Source of the DNA: Nyssa sinensis
Lineage: Eukaryota; Streptophyta; Magnoliopsida; Cornales; Nyssaceae
Direction of reading: 5' to 3'
NCBI GenBank assembly: GCA_008638375.1
Contig: CM018038.1
Coordinates: forward strand, 13,228,515-13,292,514
Length of the DNA: 64,000 nucleotides
In this document: piece by piece, positions 23,090 to 35,658 of the stretch
Layout of the letters: each line of letters starts with the position of its first letter
How positions within the stretch are numbered: the stretch's first letter is position 1
The notes under the pieces: model-generated
The model's input: only the letters and a program-made list of their open reading frames with translations
Told to the model about the DNA's origin: nothing
The model's database searches: none
Program-made: the position numbers and the translations under genes

Positions 23090-23500
23090 GATTTTCTAAG
23101 GAGAAGAGAGAGAGTGAGAGAGAGGGGTCACATGCGAATGCCACTTGGAGTCCATTTTCGAGACCAAAATTGGTGAATCAGTGGAAAAAAAGCGGGGTCC
23201 ACATAGCCGCGTTTTAGTGTCGGTGAAGCCTGCCGGTAACGTGTCGGCTGCTGATGGAGCAGAGGTTGTATGCGCGTCGCATTGCATCACTGTTTTCAAT
23301 TGCTTGGCTTGAAGAAGTGGGAAAGAGAGAACAGGGAATTTGATCTTCTTCACGGGATGGAAATGGAATCTCTGGTGACGAGTAAGTCTTGAGTGTGAAT
23401 ACTTGGAGCGCATCATCTAATTTTGTACAGGTGGCACGTGAGTTGGAGGCCAGTGGATAGGACAAAATGGGTCCCATTCTTGGATCAGCCATAGTAGGCT
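23090..23500 (-). other. GC-richer island with two overlapping minus-strand ORFs, unrecognised
   Basis: This 400-bp patch is clearly richer in G and C than its surroundings. Minus-strand frames are open for 92 codons (23492-23214, starts MADPRMGPILSY) and 106 codons (23416-23096). The peptides are Ser-, Pro- and His-rich and low in recognisable features, with no homology I can name. It may be a decayed exon, the promoter or leader of an unannotated transcript, or a repeat fragment. A coding call is weak. Confidence 0.2.
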
Positions 23501-23791
23501 CGTGTATAATAGGTCAAAATTGATCTAATAGAATACCAATTAACTATTTTTTAATTTTTAAGTTCAAACTGTATTATAAACCTAAGACATAAGAATGGAA
23601 TTACAACTTAACCCACTTTATTTAGGATCTCGTTATATATATATTTAATGAAACAAGTTTTAAGCAATGTTATGTCATGCTCTAATTATATAAAATAAAA
23701 TAATTAAAAAATTTATGTTACAAAATCAATGTTTATAATAATATTTTTCAACTCACTCATTACAAGTTTATATAAACTTGATAAAATTATA

Positions 23792-23952
23792 CTTCCTCCG
23801 TCCTATTTTAAGAGTTTTTTTATCATTATTTATTTTAAGAGTTTCATTTAAAAAGTTAACGTACTTTTAAATTATAAATTTTTAAAATTATCCTTTATTA
23901 CACCTAATGTGAGCCCAACCACATTATTCTTCATTTTTAGTGAAAAGAGTAT
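23792..23952. mobile_element. Truncated Stowaway-like MITE
   Basis: It begins CTTCCTCCGTCCTATTTTAA after a TA and shares internal words (TTAACGTA, CCTTTATTACACCTAATGTG) with the complete copy at 28473-28712 in reverse orientation. The far terminus is missing. Confidence 0.65.
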
Positions 23953-24769
23953 AATTCAAGTCTTTCGAAAAAAAACAGGAAGGAAAATTAATAAAAATTT
24001 AATACCATCAACTTTAGTAATAAGTTAGACTTTCACCAAAAAGAAATTGAAAAAAAAAGTTAATTTATTTAAAAATCAATTAATGAAACTAAATTTGATC
24101 CAATTCATTATCAAGAATTTTGAGACATGGAGATGACAATTAAAAGGCGAACAAGTTCAAGTCTTTGGAACAAAAGTCGTAGAGATTTAATACTATCAAT
24201 TCTAACTAAGTTAATTTTTTTAAAAATAAAATCAATTAACTAAATTGAAAATAAATATAATTGATTCATTTTCAAACATAGTCACAAGAATCAAGAGGCA
24301 AGCAAGAACCAGATCTAATGTTCTTGGAGCATTATGGAAATTTGTCATATTTGTAATTTCAACATGAGAGGCATGTGGACAATCATTTGCCAGCTAATGC
24401 AATAATTTATAGTACTCATCCTTTTCACCTCTAATATTTGCAGTAGCATGCAAGCATGGAAAAGAATAAGAAACCCTTTCAACACATATGGACAACCCTT
24501 GCCAGCTGGTTTTAAATCTTTAATTTCACTTATTTATTATTCATAAACATGTCCACAGATACTAATCAGAATCACTAATCAACAAATTCTTATAATTAAA
24601 AATTTTAGAAAATGATTTTAATATTTTTTCCCTTTAGTTTTTTTTTTTTTTTTTATCTTATAAGTAATTTTATAGATTAAAATTAACTGCAACAAATATG
24701 CCATAAGTTGTGAATTGTATTTCTCCCCCTTGGCAGATGTAGACCAAAAGGATAGGTGGTGCAAAATTC

Positions 24770-25312
24770 TAAAGGGAAAAATATTGAAAAGTTACTAAAA
24801 TAAATTTTTTATTCCAAAAAATTCATAATATATTTTTTCTATCTAAAAGATCAAACAAATAAATTTTTAATATAAAAATATTCAGTTGTTAATTTTCATC
24901 TTACTACCGTTAAAAAATATTATTAATTAGACTAAAAGAGCCTTTAAAATATATTTTAGAAAAAAAAAGTATTAAAAAATATATAAAATAAAATTTTCAA
25001 TCCAAAATATCATAACATTTTATGAAGTGAATTTTTTCTTAGGCCTTCTAGATAAATAAAAAATATTATGCTTTTTATTGGATTGAATAATTTATTTTAT
25101 CAACTATTTAGTATTTTTTTAAAATGTATATTGAAAGTTATTTTAGTTTAATAATTAATATTTTTTTTAACGGTGTTAAGATAAAAGTTTATAATTTGAC
25201 TTTTTGGTAGTAAAATTTTATTCTTTAGATCTTTTAGATATAAAAAAAATTATCATGGACTTTTTGGATAAATTTTTTTTTTTAGGAACTTCTTAGTATT
25301 TTTTCCAATTCT
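24770..25312. mobile_element. Foldback element, family D copy 1
   Basis: About 540 bp with long imperfect inverted halves. The left half starts GGGAAAAATATTGAAAAGTT. The right end, reversed, starts GGAAAAAATACTAAGAAGTT. Both halves hold ATCTAAAAGATC and a TTAATACCGTTAAAAAATAT-like word. A second copy is at 60707-61235. There is no coding. Confidence 0.7.
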
Positions 25313-25521
25313 AAAAACTAAATCTTAAATTGTCTCTTATAAAAATATAAACAATGAAGGGGGGTAGTTCTGAATTTTTCTTAAATATTTCATTATAAAA
25401 AGGGGGGTGAAAATCAAATTTCAGAAATTTTTGAGGCCATAGCACCCCCAGATCCCCCTACATATCGGCCTCTACTTAGTTCATCTTTTATCTATTTTTT
25501 CAATAAATGATGAATGTTAAT

Positions 25522-25816
25522 TAGGGTGTTAATTCTGTCATAGCGTGTTGTGTATGTATCTTGTTAAAATATTAATATTTGATTATGTGAGTCAATTTAA
25601 TTACAACATAATTAATTAATCATATCAAAATTTTAATTCTAACACAATTTGTATATTATACCAGTAAAATGACAAGATTCATATTTAATAACAGATTGTA
25701 TTAATGTTGACACATTTGATATGTGTAACCCGTGTCAACATGCTTTACATGTAGTACCCGTCCCGTGTCAAAACGCTTAATATTTATAACTCATCAACCT
25801 GTTTTTATACACCCCA
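25522..25816. mobile_element. hAT-like MITE, diverged copy
   Basis: It starts TAGGGTGTTAATTCTGTCAT and ends in TACACCCCA, giving short inverted ends like those of the complete element at 50911-51548. It has internal ACCCGTGTCAACATG and GTACCCGTCCCGTGTC words typical of that family. Confidence 0.55.
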
Positions 25817-28472
25817 TTAAACTTATTTTACCTAATCATAAACATAATCTATTTTATATAATTAATTTAATTATGTCAATTCTTAAAAAAATTCAACACC
25901 AATTTTATGAATGTAGTTTTCTAGTGTTAAACATAGGATCAGTTTTTTTCAAAAGTATAAAATAAAAAAATAATCAAAATTCATACTCTAGTAATCACTT
26001 GTAACTAGAAATTGGTCAATGAAGTTATTGATAGTGAGGTGGCCTACTAGAATTTGAAACAAATCTGTCAATATCACATTAAGTTGAGTGGGTTTGGGAT
26101 ACATCCATAAACCAATATGTATTATTATTATTATTATTTTGTTTTGGGATGCTGGAGGGGGGAAAAAACATAGAAGGTCCAGTCTATACTATAAGTTATA
26201 AATAAATGTTACTAAAATGATTAGGTTATTCTTGTTATTTATTTGACTACCAAGGCTTATTTTGAACATAAAAGTTCTAAAGCTTCCAAAAAATAAAATA
26301 TAAAAGTTGTAAAAAGAAACTAAATAAAAATTGGCTAGACATCCAAACCAGCAAGCAACCCAACTTAATAAATCAAATGGAGATAAGATGCTCTAAAATT
26401 TGAGTTTTTAAATTTTTACCTAAAATAAAGTTTTGAAATTTAATCATAATTTTCTTAGCCCAGTGATAAGCCAATGATGTAGATTCGATTTATTATTTCT
26501 TAGAAAAATTTAAGAAAAATAAAATTAATTTAAATTTCGATGCCATGTGTTAGATTATAAATTTTTGTACCAAATAATTAAAATTTTGAAAAAAACTCCA
26601 TATCTAGATTCAAATAGACTCGCACCAACAGCTCAACAATGAAGGATTGATATAAGACAAGTTGTAAACTCGAACACCTCATGTTCAATTTTCACGCACA
26701 TTAAAGACATTCAAAATTTAGTGAGATATATGGTTTGTCTCGTAGCTACTTATTAAAAAATTATAATTTTAGCAAGTTAGCCTGATCTATATCTTGGAAA
26801 GTAAATAAATAAATAAATAAATGAACTCGGGTGGCGGTTAGGTTGGCTTGAAAGACGTTTTATAGATATGAAGATCTCGAATTTAATTCATTATGTTACG
26901 GTATATGAAATTTTTAGATTATTATTTTATAAGTAAAAATAGATTAGTCTGACAAAATTAAAATATCACCTAAAATCATGTTACTTCATAACAACATCAT
27001 GCTTCTTGAACCCTCAAAGTCTCAATCCTCCCAACCCACCCAAACAAAAAGTAAAGGAAGAAAAAAAAAATGATTTTAGTTGCATGCAAAATGGCCTAAT
27101 TTTTCAGTTTGTTCCAGCAGTGACTCCATTAGGGGTACAAATCACATTATCCCCAAGTCTGCATATACATAATTGGCTACAGTTTTTTTTTATTATTTAT
27201 TTTTTAGGTTCATTCCCAAAAGGACTGCAACACTCAACTTGGAGCATAAATACATTTTCTCAGTACAATAAGTGTTCAAATATTATTTATTTATTTTTTA
27301 AGAAATAATAATTATACTAACATCTTGTGTGATATTCAGTGATCTCTGATACTATATTGGCCTACTTTGTTAGTATTAGTGAGAGACAAGTGTTAATAGA
27401 AAACACACATTATTGATTTACTCTTAAGAATAATAACATTGATTAACCTCTTCTGTAATATTTGATAATTATAAGAACCTTCCATGTAGGAGAAGAAAAC
27501 TTAATCCGTCCATTGCGAACCCGCCAACCTCACCTCTAGTAAGACAGATTTGGAAGAAGTTATTTTCACCCCATTAGGGTTTGGGACGGGTTTGGAGAAA
27601 AGACACCTCGTCACACTCTATCCTGTTTCTATAAAATAAAATAATAAAAGAGTTTTGTACTACAACAAATGTTTATAATGATATTTTTTAGTCAATCATT
27701 AAAATTTTATTCAAATTTGATAGACTTATATGTTTAAAAAAGAAAATGTTGTCATTTAATTCTTTATTAAAATGTATATTTTTCATTTTAACACATGTAT
27801 CGATTTGTTTAAAATATATTGATTATAATTAATTTAATAAAAATAAATAAATAAATAAAAATTTAAAAATAATTGAGGATTCTAATGGAGACCCGGCTCC
27901 TCCAATTGTGGGGTTTAAACAGATTTGAAATTTTTTTTTTTACAAATTAAGATTAGAAAAGAGATCCCATCTCATTACCATTTCTACTCCCATGTCAATT
28001 TTTAAAAAAGAAAAAAAAAATTAGTGTAATATAAAATAATATACACTTGTATATTTAAATACAAGTCAACATTTAGCAAACCCTAAGTGGATCTTGGCCT
28101 TCTATGGGTTTGACTCCGTGGTGGCACATTTTCAAAGAACCCCTCATTAAACTCTCCTAAGAAGAAACATTAATGGAAAGAGACTGATTCCAGGACGGGT
28201 TTTCCAGGGTGGGTCAGAAACCTAAATAAATTCACGTGAAGTTTGGTGTCTTCCATGATAGAATTAAATGCATTAATCCTAATCTTTTGACCTAAAAATA
28301 CTTTCCAACCACAATTATGCACTGATTTAATTAAACAAAAAATTGTTATACATAAGCAACTTTTTCATCCTACTTTTGTAAGTGCAATTATTATAATAGG
28401 TCTCGTAATCTTGTATCTAACAGTAACAAAACCCTTTATATATAAAAAAAAATGTTATATATTTTTAATTTA

Positions 28473-28712
28473 CTTTTTCTGTCTCAAAATGATAGTCTTT
28501 TTTGGGCATTTTAACTTTTTTAGAAGTATTATTTTATTATTTTGAAACTATTTAAATTTTTCATATTACTCTCATTTAATTGTAAATCATGTTCACATTA
28601 GGTGTAATAAAGGGTAGTTTTAAAAATTTATAACTTAAAAATACGTTAACTTTTCAAATGAAATTCTTAAAATGAATAGTGATAAAGGACTCTTAAAATG
28701 GGACGGAGGGAG
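28473..28712. mobile_element. Stowaway-like MITE (Tc1/mariner type), complete
   Basis: A 240-bp element between two TA dinucleotides (28471-28472 and 28713-28714). The right end reads ATGGGACGGAGGGAG, the reverse of CTCCCTCCGTCCCAT. The left end is CTTTTTCTGTCTCAAAATGA, a decayed version of it. TA target duplication and this terminus are hallmarks of Stowaway elements. Confidence 0.85.
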
Positions 28713-31457
28713 TATATTTTTAATTGTATTTTTAATGTAATGTGTTAAGAATGTGATAATTTTGAATTTCATGGGAGTTACTATATCTTGACACATTACA
28801 TTTAAATTATAATTAAGAATATAAATTAGAGATACCTAACACTAATCGTATGTATATCATTACTCTTTAAAAAAATATAAAGAAAAATACTACTGTAATG
28901 TAGAGCTGATACAACATTGTATGGCTTATGAACTAGGGTTACCACATTATGTATTTTGAGGAACTCATTAAGCACTTAATTAATAATATATTGTTTGTGA
29001 TAGAATTTCACACCGTACTTATTAGTTATAACTTTTTATTAAGTGTGGTTTGAGTTAAGTTATTAGTTTAACTTTTTTAATTAAGTTGGTTAAGTTTCAT
29101 TACGAATATCTTGATTTGTTAGTTGTTTAAGTATTTTTTAACAATTTATTCAAATTTTAAACATTCAATTACTTAATTCAAATAATATTTTTTTTTACAT
29201 CTATTTAACTAAAATAATATTTTTTACAAGTCAACTAAACGAGCACTAAATATAACATGGTTGGCACTTAATATGAATAAAAATTAATTCATAAGTAATT
29301 TAATAATTAAAATCTACTGTGTCATATCAATTCGAATTTATAGTAACATTGGAATAAAATAAAAAAAACTCCACTGAATTGGGTGGAGGAAAGATGATGG
29401 TGGCCCTTGGTTTTACCTGTGATATGGACTTTGAAGAGTTGTATTATACGAAAAGTCAATAGTGGCTCATTTGACAGTCCAACTGTAGGATGAGCTGTGG
29501 AGAGCTTTGGCCTAAAGTAGACGCATTGCACACTTAATGGGAATAGCCAAGTTGTCTGCTAAACAATCCAATCCTGGCTTTCTTTTCCTTTTGTTTTATT
29601 GTTTGCTTTTCCTTTTCAATGCCCAGATAATGAGATGATAGAACTGTTACGTTGATGTGTCAAGAGGGGCATGACAACTTTGGAATCATTGAAATTGCTT
29701 TCATATAAAATTATATATGTCATCTTTGTATGTATATGTGCGCGTATATCATTTTATGTATGTATATACATGCATGTTTTGTATGCATAGTAGAGTAGTG
29801 TATCTAGATCAGGGAGTTTGGAGGCAAAAATACAAACAAAAAATAAAAATAAAAGAGTCTTTTGTCAATGTATAAAAATTAGGGGACGGGATAATTTCTA
29901 ATTTCTTTTTAAATTTTATAAAATAAGCGTAAAAAAAATTAAATTTTTAAAAGTTTGGGGCCATTGCTCCCAGCTCTCATGTATCTCCACTACTGTATAT
30001 ATACAATGGATTCATAGATTGAAGGAGAAAAAAGATGTAAGAATTAGAATTTATTGAGAAAAATTAAATAAAATTTAATGAGGCAGCTCCTAATTTTTCA
30101 AAAAAAAAAAAAAAAAATTCAATACAAAATAGTGGTACAAAAAACTTAGGGGTGGGGTGACCCTTTAATCTTTGTATATCCACCATTTGTTGTACTATTA
30201 TCAAGAAAAGGCCTCGTTGTAATTTGTTTACTTGTTATGGGCATCTTTTGGTATGTGTACTTGGTGTGACATTATATATGGAATTGGGTTGGTCTGATTC
30301 CTTTTGTCACAGGTTGAGTATTAGTGGAAAAGATTAGCTTATTAGATAAAAATACCGGATCCGGTTTATCGATAGAAAGACACTGATCCGATGTGAGACG
30401 AAAAAAGTCTGTGATAACTTGCCAGGCAACTACTGCCTTTTTTTGTGTGCTAATTTATTGTGCATTTTGGCCAAGGCCAGGAGGTCCAGAGTTGATGAGT
30501 GAGGACGAGGCTTAAAACAGGTCGGCTAAAAGGCCGTTTTAGTCACATTGAGGAACATCCAAACTACCCCAAATAGAATGCATAATCTTAATTACTATTG
30601 TGCGAAAGTGATCAAATAAGGAAAAATAAACAAAACACATAAAAAATGTATAAGTTTTACTTGGTTCAATAAGATATTTATGTTAGTAGGCAGCGATTAT
30701 CAATTCACTATGTATCAAAGAAATTATAAAAACAAAAACAAAAACCCTAAAAGTCCAAAATTTTCCTTTTCTCACAATCATGACTAATCTTCTCGTAATT
30801 TAAAATGCTAAAAGACAATCCCCTTAGAGGATTACAACATATGAGATAAAATGGATCAAAATTCCCTAAACAAAAATGGTTCATTTTTTTTATTTTATTT
30901 TTTTTTAGATCGCCTCATGTCATTAAGAATTCTGAGTGAATTCTTGAGAAACACCCAACAATTACCATATATAATAATAACAAACGGGTGGATGATGATG
31001 TGACGCCAGGGAGCACATGACACCAAATTTAGAATGACACATCAAATGAAGGTGGCAACTAAAACCAACCACTAATTGATGAACAGTACTAAGAGGCCAA
31101 CATCACACATTGTTATTGCAGACAAATTGGGAATTGGGCATCAGGCCAAGGCCCATCACCACCATGTTTTTGGTAGCATCATTGAGTTACTTCAATTTGA
31201 TTATCACTAATCATTGAGTTTTTTATAAAGTAGTTCGTTAAAACTAGGAAATTAAAGTGGCGTGTATGTGATTTCTTTTCATATGCAGAACAATAATTGC
31301 TTGAATTGCAGCCCAAGCATGGCAAAGTGAGGTCCACACCCACCCACAGCTGCCTCATCACCTCAAAAAATGCATGTGGTGTGTTTAAATGAAGTCACTT
31401 CCCATTCTATCTTAATTGACTAAACAGAAAGCAGTCCCATTCCTCTCCTATCTTTTC

Positions 31458-31458
<1 letters not shown>

Positions 31459-31495
<37 letters not shown>

Positions 31496-31526
31496 GAGAC
31501 ACACACATATATATATATATATATTT
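31459..31526. repeat. Compound microsatellite (TA)n(CA)n ... (TA)n
   Basis: TA 31459-31472, CA 31473-31494, a short interruption, CA again, then TA 31507-31526. Confidence 0.9.
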
Positions 31527-31787
31527 ATAAATGTATGTATAGTGTCAATAATTTATCATGCATCTAATCTCTCCCATCACTATAATGGCCCTGCAAAGAA
31601 CCAATTAAAACATGAAAGAATAACCACATCAGTGAATTAGTCAAGATTAATATTTTTTTCAAGTTATTGAAACCAATTTCTCTATTTTAGCATAAGTGAG
31701 AAACAGAGAAAATTAAGTAATCCAATTCAGAAAGCTAAAAGCCCATTCAGAAACGATAAATATATGTGATATGTCTGTCCTTTCTAA

Positions 31788-31789
<2 letters not shown>

Positions 31790-31825
<36 letters not shown>
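31790..31825. repeat. (TA)n microsatellite
   Basis: About 18 uninterrupted TA units. Confidence 0.95.
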
Positions 31826-31829
<4 letters not shown>

Positions 31830-32066
31830 GTGACAAATCCAGTTGTTGGAACATCCAACCAGTCCAATTCCAGAAATTTCCTCGAGTTAGAATCATTCAT
31901 GCATGGCTCCATATTCATGTTCAACTGCACACACGTCTATTAATTTCGTCCACTGTATATCTATTAATTTCTCTTCACTCCTCTTCATAACATGCTACGT
32001 CTAGTGTGGGGATGCTACTCTTTCACAAAAGAATTGGTTTAATCCGTCCAGTAATACCAAAATGAG

Positions 32067-32105
<39 letters not shown>
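32067..32105. repeat. Compound microsatellite (TA)n(TG)n
   Basis: A pure TA run that switches to TG. Confidence 0.9.
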
Positions 32106-32500
32106 TTTACATACACAACAAAAATAGATCAACTGGTGTCTGCAGAAGCCAATTTTTTTTTTTTTGACAAAATCTGTGTCATCAAGAATCCATTCTGCTC
32201 AAGATGTTAAATTATCTACACAACCAAGCAATCCTGGAAACAAAATTAGTTGAAACATACAATAAACTACAGTTTTTGAACTGCCAATAATTACCCAAAA
32301 AAAAGCTTAAACTTGAGTGAGAAGATCATACGTCATAAGTATGAAAGCAACATGATTATTAAGTTCTGCACCAACCACGTGAAATGTTATGAATGAGAAA
32401 AAGAAGAAGATGAATGATAAGAAAATGAAAGAAGAAAGGACCACCAGTTTTATGATCTGATCTTCATTTTGGGTTGGGAAAGTTCTCACTTTTAGAGTCA

Positions 32501-32502
<2 letters not shown>

Positions 32503-32535
<33 letters not shown>
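32503..32535. repeat. (AT)n microsatellite
   Basis: About 16 uninterrupted AT units. Confidence 0.95.
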
Positions 32536-32536
<1 letters not shown>

Positions 32537-33073
32537 CGTCACACAGTATATACAAGTTATATCAGTACTACTATAACATGTGAAGGAGGAGCTAGTCACT
32601 AAAATCTGTGATTTCTGAAAAATTGCCTGGTGCACTGCTGTGACCTGAGGTCACGGGAGTGCACTCGATCGACCATGTCATTTATCCTCAAAGGTAAGAT
32701 ATTTGCTAATAAATAATAATAAAATTATCAAACTCGTGATCAAAAAGCCAATCCAAACACAATCCCTAAATGTAGTAGCAGGCCGGCTAGTTACAATTTG
32801 AGGTTTAAAGTAATAATTTGAAATGATGTCTTTTAGCTTTTAATATAAAATTAAAATTTTTTTATTTAAAATTTAATTATTTTCTAACTCTTTGGGATCC
32901 ATTATTTGTTTATTTAGTGAACATTAATCTAAGTTTTTTGTTATATTTTATTTGTTATTAATAACAAATTTATCAACAGATCTTTTTTGAGATTTAATTA
33001 ATTTTTTAACTTTTCTTTTTCTTAATTTTTTTCATATCCGGATGTTTATTTTTCAGTAGCCATATTTATTAAC

Positions 33074-33100
33074 ATATATATATATATATATATATATATA
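33074..33100. repeat. (AT)n microsatellite
   Basis: About 13 uninterrupted AT units. Confidence 0.9.
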
Positions 33101-33504
33101 AACAATAAAATAATTACAAATAGATCCAACACAAATCGGAAAAAAAAAAAATTCTAAAAGTAATTTATTATTATTGGTCCCAACAATTGTATTGTGGGCA
33201 TGCAACTCCTTTACCTTCAATGTGATAATATAAGAAAAATAAATTTATTAATATAAAATAATTATAATCAATTTGATAAAAAAATTATATATGATAATAA
33301 GCAATACAAACTCTCTACCAAAGAATTATCCAAGTTCTTTTTTAATTAAAATGAGAAAAATAATATAATATAAATTTTAAAAAAAATATAAACTTACCTC
33401 AATCGAAAAAAGGGACGAATGTTAAGATAATTTTGTATGTTCTTCAATTTGATTAAAGAGATTCAAAAAAATTAGAGTAACACAGGGAGCCGAGAGGGAG
33501 AGGA

Positions 33505-34018
33505 AGAGAGAGATTCAGATAATGTAAGAGGGTAAAATGGATAATGAGTAAAAAAATAAATTATATTAAAAGTGTCAAAGTGGTAGAGTAACGGTTGAGT
33601 TTTCAAGACTCTTCAACTTTTTATTTTATATTTTTTAATCTTTTTTTGAGTATGAAATATAATTAGTTAAGATATTTATGAGACATTTTTTTTTTTGTAA
33701 GGATTAGAGAGAGATTATAATGTAGGAGAGTAAAAGAAATAATAAATAAGAGAATAAATTGTATTGAAAGTGTTAAAGTGATAGAGTGGTGGTTGAGTTT
33801 TCAAAACTCTCTAGTTTTCTATTTTCTATTTTCTATTTTTTTTATTATATAAAATACAATTGGTTAAGATATTCATGGGGCCTTTTTTTTTTTTTTTAGT
33901 AAGGATTAATTTTTTTTTTTTGGGCTTACATGTTTTAAGACTTCCCTTTTTTCTTTTTTGATATAAAATATAATTGATTAAAATATTTATGGCCCATTTT
34001 TTTTTTTCTAAGGATTAA
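33505..34018. repeat. Imperfect tandem repeat, period about 200 bp, 2.5 copies
   Basis: The word GGTTGAGTTTTCAARACTCT recurs at about 33592 and 33790. The stretch TAATTRGTTAAGATATTYATG followed by a T-run and TAAGGATTA recurs at about 33660, 33860 and 33975. The last unit is shortened to about 110 bp. Confidence 0.7.
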
Positions 34019-34145
34019 ACTTTCTGAACCTTACACTCCTACTTCTGATTAAAATTTGTGACCTTGTTTGTGAGGGGGGGGGGGTTAAAGTGATCGCTTT
34101 AGTGGCCTTATATAAGAGCCAGCCCTGTGTAATAGTATCAAGATT

Positions 34146-34295
34146 AAGGGTGTTAATTTTTGACATGATACTACTCGAACACGACTTGAAATTAACAAGT
34201 TTAGGTGAACATAAATAAGTTTGGGTCATAAACGAATTGACACGTATAACTAGATTAATAAATATGCCGTGTTTGAGTTTTACTAGTGTTAACTT
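34146..34295. mobile_element. hAT-like MITE fragment
   Basis: It begins AAGGGTGTTAATTTTTGACA, almost the same as the left end of the 50911-51548 element. It continues with recognisable AATTAACAAGTTTAGGTGA and GGGTCATAAACGAATTGACA words, then is lost before the other terminus. Confidence 0.6.
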
Positions 34296-34398
34296 TTTCT
34301 TTCCTGTTTTGCCCTTACTTGCATCAGTGTAATTTAATGGCATTGACCCATTCAATACTATCAAATCATCAACCAAATGCTCAGAGATATGAATTTGA

Positions 34399-34541
34399 AG
34401 TGTCTCTCTTTCTCTTTATTTGTGAGAGAATAGAATAGAAAAAAGAAATTTCTTTTAAAAAAAAATTATTTTGAAACAGTTAAAAATTTTATGTTTTAAT
34501 TTCTCTCACAAATAAAAAGCCTTCATGAAATGGAGACACTG
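34399..34541. mobile_element. Small foldback element, family E copy 1
   Basis: About 143 bp with inverted ends AGTGTCTCTC ... GGAGACACT and inner inverted words TTTATTTGTGAGAGAA / TTTCTCTCACAAATAAA. There is no coding. A sister copy is at 35161-35282. Confidence 0.7.
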
Positions 34542-34869
34542 TAGACTGGATTAGACCCATAGAAAAGCTATAGTTCATAAGTACTAAAACGAGATGCATA
34601 AGTTGACCTGTGCAGGGAGTCAAACCCGAGTACAATAGTTTGATGAACCTTAATCACTCTCACTTGTTTCATTTCTATTACCAAAGTTAATATTTATTAT
34701 AAAAAAAAATTTACATGTAAAATTTTACCAATTTGGAAAAATAATTCCCCCTATCTTATTCCTCTTAGAGAATTCCCACCTAACACAAATAAAATTCCCT
34801 AAAATTTCTCCAAAAAATAATTTTTTAGTCCCCTAATTTTTTTTCCTGGCTCCATGTTGATTGGACAAA

Positions 34870-34966
34870 AGAGTATTGAACATTAATGTGTGACTCACAT
34901 ATTTAACTAACATGTCTAATATTTATTGGTTTGGGTGTAATACGCCGGAACCAATGAATAACTGTT
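34870..34966. mobile_element. MITE, family A copy 2 (partial)
   Basis: The right half matches family A ends (ATTTATTGGTTTGGGTGTAA, then ACCAATGAATAACTG). The left half is shortened and diverged. Confidence 0.5.
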
Positions 34967-35160
34967 TAGTTAAGGTAGAGTCTTTTATTCCATTAAAAAA
35001 AGGAATAAGGTTGTAGTGGGTCTGAGTCTGGATCTGGATCACCAGAAAATAATGTCTTTTTAATAATATTTTAACATATGTACTATGTCTTACTAAAAAT
35101 AAAAGAATTATATCAAACATGTCATGATAACACTGAAAGTATAGATTATCAACTCGGGTT

Positions 35161-35282
35161 GGAGTGTCTCTATTTAATGAAAAATAGAGACTTTACATTT
35201 GTGAGAAAAGAGGATAAAAAAATAGTTTTTTAACTATTTTTTTTTCTCCTCTCTCATAGATGGAGAGAAATGGAGACACTCC
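35161..35282. mobile_element. Small foldback element, family E copy 2
   Basis: 122 bp bounded by a perfect 10-bp inverted repeat, GGAGTGTCTC and GAGACACTCC. Inner TTTGTGAGAAAAGAGG pairs with CTCCTCTCTCATAGA. Confidence 0.75.
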
Positions 35283-35658
35283 AGAGTCTATCAACCCACT
35301 GCACCAGTCCCATGAAATAATTTTCCTTATAAGGGAAGCCCTAAAGCTAACCTTCGACGTAGTGTTGCCCATGCCATTGGCCTTTCAAAAAAAAAACCCG
35401 GTGGTGATGGATTTTCGAAATAGAGGACCCTTTTATGACAAGACAAGCCTGTAAATTGTTAAGGAGCCCAATGCCTTGTGGGCTAGGACCCATTGTAATA
35501 CCTCCAAAAACGAGATTTTTACTGGATAATGGCCTAAATAGGAATGTGTAGCGTTATATGGAAAAGGGGATAAGACAACAGACTTTAAAATGGGCTGGGT
35601 GTGGCCCGTTGCAGAGTAATTGATAGACAAGTTAAAGAAGAGGAAAACAAAAGTCCAT

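Larger units (their letters stand above)
23501..28440. other. Long AT-rich spacer, left part
   Basis: No supported gene. It contains Stowaway, foldback and hAT-like MITE copies listed separately. Diffuse retroelement-like words occur near 25340-25480 (AGGCCATAGCACCCCC). A degraded tRNA-SINE-like patch (GGTGGCGGTTAGGTTGG at about 26830, with ATCTCGAATTTAATTC downstream) is too weak to call on its own. Confidence 0.5.
28716..33500. other. AT-rich spacer, middle part
   Basis: No supported gene. It holds many microsatellites and poly-A or poly-T runs. A 69-codon minus-strand frame at 29322-29531 and similar short frames look like chance. Confidence 0.45.

Noticed and set aside
26820..26960. tRNA-derived SINE-like patch
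   Set aside because: A- and B-box resemblance is weak and no tail or target duplication is visible, so it is only mentioned in the spacer note.
34618..34680. Reverse B-box-like sequence (CAAACCCGAGTAC)
   Set aside because: Isolated word without surrounding tRNA or SINE structure.
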